Shown here piece by piece: positions 22,377 to 29,271 of a stretch of DNA of 29,271 nucleotides. The DNA is from Bryobacterales bacterium (lineage in GTDB: Bacteria > Acidobacteriota > Terriglobia > Bryobacterales > Bryobacteraceae). How positions within the stretch are numbered: the stretch's first letter is position 1; the number at the start of each line of letters is the position of its first letter. The notes under the pieces are model-generated. The model had not been told where the DNA came from, made no database searches, and saw only the letters and a program-made list of their open reading frames with translations. The stretch covers positions 1-29,271 of the forward strand of contig JAEUQE010000098.1 of the NCBI GenBank assembly GCA_016789785.1, given 5' to 3'. The position numbers were made by a program, and so were the translations under genes.

Positions 22377-23570
22377 TCACGCCTCGTAGCGCATGGCCAA
22401 CTCCGGTGTCTCAAGCCACTTGCCGCCGCGTACCCGGGACTCGAGGCCGAACAGCGTAAGCCCTGTCGACATCAGAATGCGTTCGGGCGGCACTTGTGTT
22501 TTGCGCGTGAGCACAACCTCTTCAAAGTTGCGAACCATGAAGCCCCAGTGATTGTGAACATACAACTGGATGTAGAAGCATGCGGAGTGTGTCGTGCCGG
22601 TGCGCTCCTTTGCGGCGAAGAGATAGTCGAGCGCGAGTCCATTCAGGTTGAGCACGGAGCCTTTGAGCCCGTCGCGATAACGGATTAGAATCGCTTGCGG
22701 ATTGCGGCAGGCCTTTGACCATTCGCTACGCGGCACACTGGCGGGCCCTTTGTTGATCTTGCGGGCCAGCGCCTGTTCAAGCAACGTTTCACTCCATTCG
22801 CCCTTGCGGCCCAACTCCCACACTTCCTCGCCTTCGACATAGCGCAGGGAGGCAACACCGGTTTCGCCACCCTTGCGGCGCTCGGCCATGGTCTGCATCA
22901 ACTCGACGGCGTGATAGCCATGCTCTTCGATGTCGGAAAAGCTGACGGCGAGCACCTCTTCGAGTTCGATGCCGCGCTGGAATTCGAGTGCAGGTCTGCG
23001 CCATGTGAGTGGTAGCGAGGAGCCGCCGAAGTAAGGGATCTTCAGTTTGTGAATGCGATCGAAGATCCGGCGCGCATCGCTCCACTCGTAGGCGAAGTAC
23101 TTGTCATGGAACACCGGGATGACGCGGCCATCCTGCTCCATCACCTGCGTGACCGCGTCGAACCACTTGGCGCGCGGGTACATCACGTTGCCACGAGGCG
23201 TGCGCGGATAGTTGCCGTGCTCGCCGATGATGGCTACGCCGTCGACTGCAAGTTTCGCCCCGCCCATGCGAAGCGCGGACGCGACATCGGGGAACATCCG
23301 GACGCCGTACTCTTCGGCCTGCTCGCGGGACATGTCGTTGTTGGGGAACTGATCGCAGAAGAACGAGGTGGTGTTGAGCCGCGGCCGGTGACTGACGCCG
23401 TTGAGACGGTAGCCCTCCAGGAGGCGGCCGACGAACACGTCGGCGTGCGAGTTGGGGAAGTAGACGTTCATCACAACGGCGACACGGGGTCTGCGGTCAG
23501 GCGTGGGAGGACGCGAAGGCGTTTGGCCTGATGCAAGAGCCGGTGCGAAGAAGAGAGAACGGCGGGTCAT
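22377..23570 (-). CDS. Conserved-looking secreted protein of unknown function, Tat-type signal
   Basis: A 397-residue protein I cannot assign to a named family. The N-terminus 'MTRRSLFFAPALASGQ' looks like a short twin-arginine signal. A first alpha/beta part follows: 'PRVAVVMNVYFPNSHADVFV', 'LAVDGVAIIGEHGNYPRTPR', 'DGRVIPVFHDKYFAYEWSDA' and 'KLKIPYFGGSSLPLTWRRP'. This reads like a Rossmann-type or oxidoreductase-like domain without a clear GxGxxG. The second half has 'ERTGTTHSACFYIQLYVHNH' and 'MSTGLTLFGLESRVRGGKWL', similar in feel to Gfo/Idh-type C-terminal sheets. Asp/Glu/His-rich loops could bind a metal. ATG 23570 is chosen because a -10-like TAAGAT lies 7 nt upstream and the signal begins there. 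It is convergent with module B (3-nt gap) and divergent from the esterase gene. Confidence 0.75.
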   Translation of the reverse strand: MTRRSLFFAPALASGQTPSRPPTPDRRPRVAVVMNVYFPNSHADVFVGRLLEGYRLNGVSHRPRLNTTSFFCDQFPNNDMSREQAEEYGVRMFPDVASALRMGGAKLAVDGVAIIGEHGNYPRTPRGNVMYPRAKWFDAVTQVMEQDGRVIPVFHDKYFAYEWSDARRIFDRIHKLKIPYFGGSSLPLTWRRPALEFQRGIELEEVLAVSFSDIEEHGYHAVELMQTMAERRKGGETGVASLRYVEGEEVWELGRKGEWSETLLEQALARKINKGPASVPRSEWSKACRNPQAILIRYRDGLKGSVLNLNGLALDYLFAAKERTGTTHSACFYIQLYVHNHWGFMVRNFEEVVLTRKTQVPPERILMSTGLTLFGLESRVRGGKWLETPELAMRYEA

Positions 23571-23577
23571 GCTCCAC

Positions 23578-23583
23578 ATCTTA
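23578..23583 (-). promoter_or_regulatory. -10 element directly before the unknown Tat protein gene
   Basis: TAAGAT on the minus strand (23583 to 23578) is followed by 7 nt and ATG 23570. A GGAG in those 7 nt is only 1 nt from the ATG, too close to act as a ribosome binding site, so a leaderless start is favoured. Confidence 0.45.
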
Positions 23584-23637
23584 CATGCGGGTGGTGGCGT
23601 GAGGCGTGGCATTTTGCGGCGGGAGTGGGATCTCTGC

Positions 23638-23643
23638 TACATT
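23638..23643 (+). promoter_or_regulatory. -10 element of the secreted esterase gene
   Basis: TACATT ends 10 nt before ATG 23654, so the leader would be about 0-4 nt. TTGCGG at 23614-23619 is a possible weak -35 (18-nt spacer). No Shine-Dalgarno sequence is visible. Confidence 0.35.
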
Positions 23644-23653
23644 CGCTCCCAAT

Positions 23654-25351
23654 ATGACTCGTTGGCTGAGCCTGTTTGTTTACTTTGCGACCGCGCTGCC
23701 GGCGCTCGAAGTCGCCGTCACGCTACCGGGCGCGAAGGCGTCGAAACCGCTGGATGGCCGATTGCTCGTGCTGTTTTCGACCGACTCTTCCGCGGAGCCG
23801 CGGTTCCAGATCAGCGACTCGCCGAAGACGCAGGTCGTATTCGGGACGGATGTCGAGGACTGGCGCCCGGCGACGGCGCGCACGGTAAGCGTGGAGGCGT
23901 ATGGGTATCCGGTGCGGCGGATGGCGGACCTGCCTGCTGGCGAATATCACGTACAGGCGTTGCTCGATATCTACGAGACATTCCATCGGGCGGACGGCCA
24001 TGTGGTGAAACTGCCGATGGATCGGGGCGAGGGCCGGCAGTGGAATCGGGCTCCGGGGAACCTGTACTCGAAACCGGCGAAGGTAACTGTGAAATCGGGA
24101 TCGGTTTTGACGATCGAACTTACTGAGGAGATTCCTCCGATCTCTCCGCCTGCTGACACGAAGTACGTCAAACATATTCGGATCCAGAGCGAACGTCTGA
24201 CGAAGTTCTGGGGCCGCCCGATGTATCTGGGCGCGCATGTGCTGCTGCCGCATGGATTCGACGAGAATCCGAAGGCGCGCTACCCGCTGATGTTGTTTCA
24301 CGGGCACTTCCCGGCGGACTTTGGGAACTTCCGCGCGGAGCCGCCGGATCCGAATCTGAAGCCTGACTATAGCGAGCGCTTCAAGATCTCGGGTTACAAC
24401 CGGATTGTCCAACAGGAAAGTCACGAGTTCTATAAGAAATGGACCAGCGCTGGGTTCCCGCGATTTCTTGTGGTGGAGGTGCAGCACGCAAATCCCTTCT
24501 ATGACGATTCGTACGCCGTCAATAGCGCAAACTTGGGGCCCTATGGCGATGCCATTATGTACGAACTGCTGCCCGAGATCGAGAAGAGGTTCCGCGGCAT
24601 CGGGCAAGGTTGGGCACGATTCACTTACGGCGGGTCGACGGGCGGGTGGGAGGCGCTGGCGGCACAGATTTTCTATCCCGGGGAGTTCAACGGCGCTTTT
24701 GGCGCGTGTCCCGATCCGATCGACTTCCGTGCTTACACGACGGTGAATCTCTATGAGGATAAGAATGCCTACTATGTGGAGGGACCGCATCAGCGCATTC
24801 CGAGGCCGGGAAAACGTGACTGGCTCGGGCACGTGAGTGCGACTGTGCAGTCCATGAATCAGATGGAGTTGGCGCTTGGTTCGCGGACACGGAGCGGGCA
24901 GCAGTTCGACATCTGGGAGGCCGTGTACTCGCCGGTTGGGCCGGATGGATATCCGAAGCGGATCTGGAACAAGGAGACGGGCGACATTGATCCTACTGTT
25001 GCCGCATACTGGAAGGAGCACTACGATCTGCGCCATATTCTGCAAAGGGACTGGGCGAAGCTGGGGCCGCAACTCAAAGGGAAGCTGCACATCTACTGTG
25101 GCGACATGGATAATTTCTATCTGAATAATGCCGTGTATCTGACGGAGGAGTTTTTGAAGCAGACGAAGAATCCCGCCTACGGTGGTGAAGTGAAATACGG
25201 CGACCGGTTTGAGCATTGTTGGAACGGGGATCCGAATCTGCCCAATTACATTACGCGGCTCAGGTACAACACGATGTATCTGGACAAGATCCTCAAACGG
25301 ATGGATGAGAATCATCCGGCGGGCGCGGATCTGAAGAGTTGGCGGCATTAG
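23654..25351 (+). CDS. Large secreted alpha/beta-hydrolase (putative esterase, Esterase_D-like)
   Basis: A 565-residue exported protein. The signal ('MTRWLSLFVYFATALPALEV') is followed by a beta-rich N-terminal domain (about 20-170) and then an alpha/beta-hydrolase core. The nucleophile elbow is 'FTYGGSTGGWEALAAQIFYP' (Ser of GGSTGG, about residue 329). 'LHIYCGDMDNFYLNNA' and 'YGDRFEHCWNGD' are candidate sites for the catalytic Asp and His near the C-terminus. 'YPLMLFHGHFPADFGNF' marks the first strand and oxyanion region. The layout matches putative esterases (PF00756-type) that remove acyl groups from carbohydrates or other polymers, though it is longer than most. It stands alone, followed after 38 nt by the pirin gene. 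Substrate not deducible; feruloyl/acetyl xylan-type esters are one possibility. Confidence 0.8.
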   Translation: MTRWLSLFVYFATALPALEVAVTLPGAKASKPLDGRLLVLFSTDSSAEPRFQISDSPKTQVVFGTDVEDWRPATARTVSVEAYGYPVRRMADLPAGEYHVQALLDIYETFHRADGHVVKLPMDRGEGRQWNRAPGNLYSKPAKVTVKSGSVLTIELTEEIPPISPPADTKYVKHIRIQSERLTKFWGRPMYLGAHVLLPHGFDENPKARYPLMLFHGHFPADFGNFRAEPPDPNLKPDYSERFKISGYNRIVQQESHEFYKKWTSAGFPRFLVVEVQHANPFYDDSYAVNSANLGPYGDAIMYELLPEIEKRFRGIGQGWARFTYGGSTGGWEALAAQIFYPGEFNGAFGACPDPIDFRAYTTVNLYEDKNAYYVEGPHQRIPRPGKRDWLGHVSATVQSMNQMELALGSRTRSGQQFDIWEAVYSPVGPDGYPKRIWNKETGDIDPTVAAYWKEHYDLRHILQRDWAKLGPQLKGKLHIYCGDMDNFYLNNAVYLTEEFLKQTKNPAYGGEVKYGDRFEHCWNGDPNLPNYITRLRYNTMYLDKILKRMDENHPAGADLKSWRH

Positions 25352-25389
25352 AGCGCGTGGCTGCGCCATTGATGAGAGGGTAAATTTCG

Positions 25390-26274
25390 ATGCAAAGCCT
25401 GAAGCCAGTTCGAGGTGTTTACTCCGCTGGAGCGCAATACTGGGTGGGCGATGGGTTTCCGGTGAGAAACCTGTTTCCTTCGAACCCGATTCAACGGGAG
25501 TTAGATCCGTTTCTGTTACTGGATTATGCGGGGCCGGCGGACTTCCCGCCCGCCAACAAACAGCGGGGCGTGGGCGAACATCCGCATCGGGGCTTTGAAA
25601 CCGTGACCGTTGTCTATCAAGGGCAAGTGGCGCATCGCGATTCTTCGGGCACTTCGGGGATTGTGAGCGCTGGTGGCGTGCAGTGGATGACTGCCGGGTC
25701 GGGCGTGGTGCACGAAGAGATGCACTCGATGGCGTTCACACAGGCGGGCGGGACGTTTGAGGCGATCCAGTTATGGGTGAACCTGCCACGCAGGTTGAAG
25801 ATGACCGCGCCGAAACACCAGTTGCTCGATCACATTCCTGAGATGAAACAAGATGGCGCGCGGATCCGCGTAATTGCCGGAACGTGCCGCGTGGGCGAGC
25901 ATATAGTTGCCGGGCCCGCGGAAACACATACTCCGATTGAGATGTATGATGTGACTCTCGCGGCAGGCGCGAGTCTTGATCTGGCCATGCCCGCCCGGCA
26001 GAATGCAGCGTTGTTTGTGTTGCGTGGCGAGGTGAAGATCGCCCAGGAGGGAGGGAGTGTGACGGCAGGCGTGGCGCAACTGGCGGCGTTTACCGGCGCC
26101 GGTGTCGCGATCCGTGTCTCTGCGGCGGTGGAATCGAGGTTTCTGCTGCTGAGCGGGGAGCCGATTGACGAGCCGATTGTCAGCCACGGGCCATTTGTGA
26201 TGAGTACGCGCGAGGAACTGATGCAGGCGATCGAGGATTACCGGTCGGGCCGTATGGGCCACTTGCCGGCTTAG
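25390..26274 (+). CDS. Pirin family protein
   Basis: A 294-residue cytoplasmic bicupin. The N-terminal cupin carries the metal site of pirins: 'GVGEHPHRGFETVTVVYQGQ' (His, His and later Glu) plus 'GVVHEEMHS'; 'QWMTAGSGVVHEE' is a family hallmark. The C-terminal cupin starts near residue 150 and ends with 'SHGPFVMSTREELMQAIEDY', typical of the YhhW/pirin C-terminus. Bacterial pirins can act as quercetin dioxygenases or as regulators of pyruvate metabolism; which applies is unknown. Start ATG 25390 is preceded by GAGAGGG about 9 nt upstream, and also by TAAATT only 3 nt upstream. Its stop directly abuts the stop of the convergent YihY-like gene, with no base between them. Confidence 0.9.
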   Translation: MQSLKPVRGVYSAGAQYWVGDGFPVRNLFPSNPIQRELDPFLLLDYAGPADFPPANKQRGVGEHPHRGFETVTVVYQGQVAHRDSSGTSGIVSAGGVQWMTAGSGVVHEEMHSMAFTQAGGTFEAIQLWVNLPRRLKMTAPKHQLLDHIPEMKQDGARIRVIAGTCRVGEHIVAGPAETHTPIEMYDVTLAAGASLDLAMPARQNAALFVLRGEVKIAQEGGSVTAGVAQLAAFTGAGVAIRVSAAVESRFLLLSGEPIDEPIVSHGPFVMSTREELMQAIEDYRSGRMGHLPA

Positions 26275-27153
26275 CTATCGCTGCGCAAAGAGCCGCTCTC
26301 TTTCGGCATTATAGGCACAGCCGAGGAGTGCGACGACGGCGAGTACATACATCCACACGATGAGGGCGATGACGGCGCCGACGCTGCCATACATCACGTT
26401 GTAATTCGCGATGTTGCGCACATACCAGCCGAATGCGACGGTCGCGATCAGCCACAATAACGTAGTTACAAACGCGCCGGGCCAGATATGGCGCCAGGTC
26501 TGCCGGCGATTGGGGCCGACATAGAACATGCCGGCCGCGGCGACAACGCTGGCCGCGACGGCGACTCCATAGCGGATGACCGAAGACGCGATCAGAAGGG
26601 GGCCGCGGAGCATCTCGCCTTCGGGAATCAGGCCAAGTGCTCGGAGAGCCCAATTCTCGATTCTGTCGCCGGCGACCAGCAGCGCGCTGGCGGTGATTGC
26701 GGGGGCGGCGGCGATCAGGACGAGTAAGATCGCGACCATCCGCTGCTGGACGAAGGGCCGGCCCGAGGGTAAGCGGTAGGCAGCCTGGAAGCCCTCCATC
26801 AGGGTCGCCATGAGACCGCTGGCCGCCCAGAGAGAAACCAGCGTTGCGATGACGAGCACGCTAATGGGACGTTCGCCACGCACGGTGAAACTGTATTGAA
26901 CCAGATCCTCGGTGCCCGGCGGCACGGCGATAAACAGAAACTGTGAGATTACTTGAGATACCCGTTCGGCATTGAATTGGACGAGCAGCGCCGCGGTTGC
27001 GGTAAGTACCGGGATGAAAGAAAGCAAGCCGGAGTAAGCAGCGCCCTTAGCGATTCCGAAGCAACCATCCTCATAGCAGCAAACAAAGGACCGTCTGAGG
27101 AGCCACCACGTGAGTTCAGGCCGGGAGACGTGGGGCGTCCGGTCCACATTCAC
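26275..27153 (-). CDS. YihY/BrkB-family inner-membrane protein
   Basis: A roughly 292-residue integral membrane protein of the YihY (UPF0761) family, once annotated as ribonuclease BN or virulence factor BrkB. About six hydrophobic helices are visible. Family landmarks include 'GAAYSGLLSFIPVLTATAAL' near the N-terminus and 'RRQTWRHIWPGAFVTTLLWL' and 'NVMYGSVGAVIALIVWMYVL' near the C-terminus. The function of the family is not settled; transport has been suggested. I prefer GTG 27153, which overlaps the glpD stop as GTGA and has GGAG 7 nt upstream. ATG 27171 (22-nt overlap) is the alternative. Either way it is coupled to glpD, hinting at a link with glycerol phosphate or phospholipid metabolism. 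Confidence 0.85.
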   Translation of the reverse strand: MNVDRTPHVSRPELTWWLLRRSFVCCYEDGCFGIAKGAAYSGLLSFIPVLTATAALLVQFNAERVSQVISQFLFIAVPPGTEDLVQYSFTVRGERPISVLVIATLVSLWAASGLMATLMEGFQAAYRLPSGRPFVQQRMVAILLVLIAAAPAITASALLVAGDRIENWALRALGLIPEGEMLRGPLLIASSVIRYGVAVAASVVAAAGMFYVGPNRRQTWRHIWPGAFVTTLLWLIATVAFGWYVRNIANYNVMYGSVGAVIALIVWMYVLAVVALLGCAYNAERERLFAQR

Positions 27154-28760
27154 AACTTGGCTCCGGGGCATTTAGAGACTTCGAGGGCGAGCATGATCTC
27201 GCGAGCCTGGCGGGCGGAGTCCCAGCCAAGCCACGAGCCCATGAGATGGGAGTAGATCTCGAGCGACGCGGCATCCCAGGTGTGCTCGAATCCAAGGTAA
27301 CTGGAGACATACAGCACGTCACTCAGGCGGAGGGCCATCTCGTGCTGGACGGCGTAGGCGATCCGGCCGTAGAAGACGCGCGAGATGGGACCGTAATCCT
27401 CCGCGGGGAGCATCTCCAGCAGGTCGCGCGTGTGGACTCCGTACTCCCGGATGAGGCGATCCACGTCGACTTTGGCGAGCGAGTAGCGGTGCGCGAGCGA
27501 GGCGGCATCCGAACGCAGGCGTGAGAGCGCCTTGTCGGAGTTACCGCAGAGGGGCTCGGTGGCCGTCTTACAAGGCACCGAGAGGAATGTGGAGTTCTCC
27601 TTCATGAAGAGGTCGCAGGCCTCTTCGCTCATCTGGCGGTAGGTGGTGTACTTGCCGCCGAGGATATGGAGGATTCCGTCGGGAGTGTTCCAGATCTTGT
27701 GTTCCCGGCTCGCATCGGTGGGATTTTCCGCTTCGCTGTCTGTAAGTGGGCGGAGAGAGGAGTAGGCCGCGATCGGGGCGTGAGTCGGCGCGCTGGGATA
27801 CAGTTTCTGGACAATCTGGATGAGGTAATGTAACTCGTCTTCGCTCAACCGGGCCTGATTGGGGCCTTCCTGGTGGTCAACGTCGGTGGTGCCGACGAGA
27901 GTAAGCTGCTTATCCTCGCCCCAGGGAATGAAGAAAATAATGCGGCCTTTGTCGTCGAAATAAGCAATGGCGTGGTCTTCGGAAATAAGCCGCGGAAAGA
28001 TCAAATGGGAGCCTCGGACCAGGCGGGGCTTGGTGTCGCCGGGCTGGCTCCAAGCGCCGGTCGCGTCGATAATCTTGCGGGCGTAACCCTCGAACTTCTC
28101 CTCATAAATACGATCGTGGTACTCGACCCGCCATGTGCCGTCGGGCTGCCGCTCCTTCGGCGTGGCGCGGATGTAGTTTGCGATGTAGGCGCCGTTGGCA
28201 GCGGCATCGAACAGATTCTCGAGGACAAAGCGGGCCGAATGAACGATGCAATCGTAGAAAAGGGCGCCCGAGACCATTCCAGTGGTATCGAGGTTGGGCT
28301 CAAGCTGGCGGAACTCCGACTTGCCGACTTCGCGGTGCTTACTAATGTTCTGGTCGCCGGCGAGCTGGTCGTACATAGTGAGTCCCATCATGTACTTGAT
28401 CTTGTCCAGGCGGCTGTAGATCGGCATGAGGAAGGCCAGCGGCTCGACCAGGTGAGGCGCGATACGGCGAAGCGTTGCGCGCTCTTTGAGGGACTCCTTG
28501 ACGAGGCCGACTTTCAGGTACTTGAGGTAGCGCAGCCCACCGTGAATGAGTTGGGAATTCTTGCCCGACGTGGCACTGGCAAAGTGATTCTGTTCGGTGA
28601 GCGCGATGGTGAGGCTGATCCCTGCCGAACTCCTGCGCAAGCACAGGTCGCGGAGGATGCCCGCGCCGTTGATGCCGCCACCCATGATCAGTACGTCCAC
28701 GAAGTTGTCGCGCAAGGCGGCGATGGTCCGCGCTCGCAGGTCAGGAAGGAATCCGCTCAT
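27150..28760 (-). CDS. glpD: Glycerol-3-phosphate dehydrogenase, FAD-dependent
   Basis: A 536-residue FAD enzyme that oxidises sn-glycerol 3-phosphate to dihydroxyacetone phosphate, passing electrons to quinone at the inner face of the cytoplasmic membrane. The FAD-binding motif is 'DVLIMGGGINGAGILRDLCL' (residues 20-40). The next family signature, 'ATSGKNSQLIHGGLRYLKYL', follows near residue 62. 'FIPWGEDKQLTLVGTTDVDH' and 'HILGGKYTTYRQMSEEACDL' are the conserved C-terminal parts of the FAD domain, followed by the helical DAO_C cap ('LPAEDYGPISRVFYGRIAYA'). ATG 28760 is chosen because homology begins there and a TATCAT element is 8 nt upstream; a 77-residue upstream extension has no family similarity. 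GlpD versus GlpA type cannot be separated with certainty. It leads a two-gene unit with the YihY-like gene. Confidence 0.88.
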   Translation of the reverse strand: MSGFLPDLRARTIAALRDNFVDVLIMGGGINGAGILRDLCLRRSSAGISLTIALTEQNHFASATSGKNSQLIHGGLRYLKYLKVGLVKESLKERATLRRIAPHLVEPLAFLMPIYSRLDKIKYMMGLTMYDQLAGDQNISKHREVGKSEFRQLEPNLDTTGMVSGALFYDCIVHSARFVLENLFDAAANGAYIANYIRATPKERQPDGTWRVEYHDRIYEEKFEGYARKIIDATGAWSQPGDTKPRLVRGSHLIFPRLISEDHAIAYFDDKGRIIFFIPWGEDKQLTLVGTTDVDHQEGPNQARLSEDELHYLIQIVQKLYPSAPTHAPIAAYSSLRPLTDSEAENPTDASREHKIWNTPDGILHILGGKYTTYRQMSEEACDLFMKENSTFLSVPCKTATEPLCGNSDKALSRLRSDAASLAHRYSLAKVDVDRLIREYGVHTRDLLEMLPAEDYGPISRVFYGRIAYAVQHEMALRLSDVLYVSSYLGFEHTWDAASLEIYSHLMGSWLGWDSARQAREIMLALEVSKCPGAKL

Positions 28761-28768
28761 TCCATTCC

Positions 28769-28774
28769 ATGATA
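28769..28774 (-). promoter_or_regulatory. -10 element directly before glpD
   Basis: TATCAT on the minus strand (28774 to 28769) is followed by 8 nt (GGAATGGA) and ATG 28760. Only a weak GGA could serve for ribosome binding, so a leaderless or near-leaderless start is likely. Confidence 0.45.
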
Positions 28775-28963
28775 GGGGATTGAACGTGCTCCGCGGGCAA
28801 AGATGTACGGAAGACGCGGGCGGTTCGCTACTGGGATCGACTCTGTGCGAGCGCGGGCGGCATGATGCCGGGGCAGCAATCGCATGGAGGAGGGTGACAG
28901 CCAGCGAGCGCGGCGTGGAGGGCGGCGAGAGTCCGGGAGTGTAAGGGTTTGTAAAGGAGGTTT

Positions 28964-28977
28964 TGCAAAGCTTTGCA
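28964..28977. promoter_or_regulatory. 14-bp perfect palindrome between glpD and the LTxxQ gene
   Basis: TGCAAAGCTTTGCA is a perfect 14-bp dyad in the 281-nt divergent spacer 28761-29041, 64 nt before ATG 29042. It has the size of an operator for a dimeric helix-turn-helix regulator. Just upstream lie two related runs beginning GTAAG (28941) and GTAAA (28951). I see no gene in the rest of this spacer. Confidence 0.4.
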
Positions 28978-29041
28978 CGGCGGACAAACACAGTTCACGT
29001 GGCGCCTTTAGGGTAGAACCAGGAGGTTCGACGAACGAACT

Positions 29042-29271
29042 ATGAAGACGAGAAAACCGATTCTTTGGGCGGCCGCCCTGGCGCTGCTCGCGGTCGCGGG
29101 AGTGATGTGGGCGCAAGGGCCCGGCCTTGGACATCGCTTTGGCGCGGGCGGGCATGGACGGATGGCGGAGTTTATCGCCGGCTACCTGGATCTGACGGAG
29201 GCACAGAAGGTGCAGGCAAAGCAGATCTTTGACGTTGCGCGCACTGCGAATGAACAGTTGGCGGCGCAGGG
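29042..29271 (+). CDS. LTxxQ-motif (Spy/CpxP-like) periplasmic protein, N-terminal part
   Basis: The first 76 codons of a gene that runs out of the window. A Sec signal ('MKTRKPILWAAALALLAVAG', ending near 'VMWAQ') precedes a Gly/His-rich stretch ('GLGHRFGAGGHGRM') and 'YLDLTEAQKVQAKQIFD', which contains an LTxxQ motif as in the Spy/CpxP family of periplasmic chaperones and stress sensors. Similar small proteins bind metals or unfolded proteins. AGGAGG (29021-29026) lies 15 nt before the ATG, farther than usual. TAGGGT/TAGAAC-like hexamers at 29009-29019 and a 14-bp palindrome at 28964-28977 may form its control region. Function beyond the family is unknown. Confidence 0.7.
   Translation, partial: MKTRKPILWAAALALLAVAGVMWAQGPGLGHRFGAGGHGRMAEFIAGYLDLTEAQKVQAKQIFDVARTANEQLAAQ

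Noticed and set aside
23723..25369. A 548-codon minus-strand open frame opposite the esterase
   Set aside because: The plus strand encodes a signal peptide and a GGSTGG nucleophile elbow; the opposite frame has only low-complexity Arg/His-rich sequence.
27873..28772. A 299-codon plus-strand open frame opposite glpD
   Set aside because: It is an antisense shadow of the well-supported glpD frame.

Overview
The window looks like a chromosomal segment of a high-GC, Gram-negative soil bacterium, most likely a Solibacter/Bryobacter-type Acidobacteriota. This is inferred from the combination of planctomycete-style secreted cytochromes (PSCyt/DUF1549/DUF1553), DUF1501 proteins, a YVTN-propeller/c-type cytochrome fusion, many Tat or Sec signal peptides and a pentaheme protein with a C-terminal 'GHKLPTG' domain. 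Planctomycetes and Verrucomicrobia share some of these families, so the phylum call is not certain. I see no rRNA, tRNA, CRISPR array, transposase or integrase.

Layout. (1) 1-2576: end of a sugar-acid operon: an enolase-superfamily dehydratase (cut by the window edge), a D-2-hydroxyacid dehydrogenase and an ACS-type MFS permease, joined by two ATGA overlaps. A YbaK-like deacylase follows (2636-3106). (2) 3220-8889: module A, a pentaheme cytochrome divergent from a PSCyt1-DUF1549-DUF1553 protein and a DUF1501 protein. (3) 9055-17347: mixed single genes: GNAT acetyltransferase, ABM-type small monooxygenase, a secreted YVTN propeller with two haem sites, a toxin-antitoxin-like pair, a Tat-exported sugar isomerase-like protein, a three-haem c7-like cytochrome, an unknown secreted protein, a PD-(D/E)XK/DUF4351-like protein and an Asp/Glu racemase-like protein. 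(4) 17352-22373: a secreted SMP-30/gluconolactonase-like propeller divergent from module B, a DUF1549-DUF1553 protein without the N-terminal cytochrome domain, a DUF1501 protein and a formylglycine-generating-enzyme-like protein. (5) 22377-29271: an unknown Tat-type secreted protein, a large secreted esterase, a pirin, GlpD with a YihY-like membrane protein, and the start of an LTxxQ-motif periplasmic protein.

How it may work together. Five genes carry 13 CXXCH haem-attachment motifs, and most proteins between 3220 and 25351 carry export signals. The coherent picture is an extracytoplasmic set for oxidising or trimming sugar or polymer substrates. The DUF1549/DUF1553 cytochromes are each paired with a DUF1501 protein (alkaline-phosphatase/sulfatase-like fold), with accessory hydrolases, propellers and small electron carriers nearby. 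This is inference from gene context; no substrate can be read from the sequence.

Beyond the genes: (a) eight gene starts have a -10-like hexamer (TANNAT in seven) only 5-10 nt before the start codon, which suggests widespread leaderless transcription; (b) a 200-nt gene-free stretch at 9961-10157 holds four consecutive stem-loops, the last read on the minus strand being an intrinsic terminator; (c) three GTAAG repeats with exact 11-bp spacing lie upstream of the toxin-antitoxin-like pair; (d) an intergenic element at 3104-3218 is bounded by perfect 9-bp inverted repeats; (e) five of seven convergent gene pairs end within 0-6 nt of each other.
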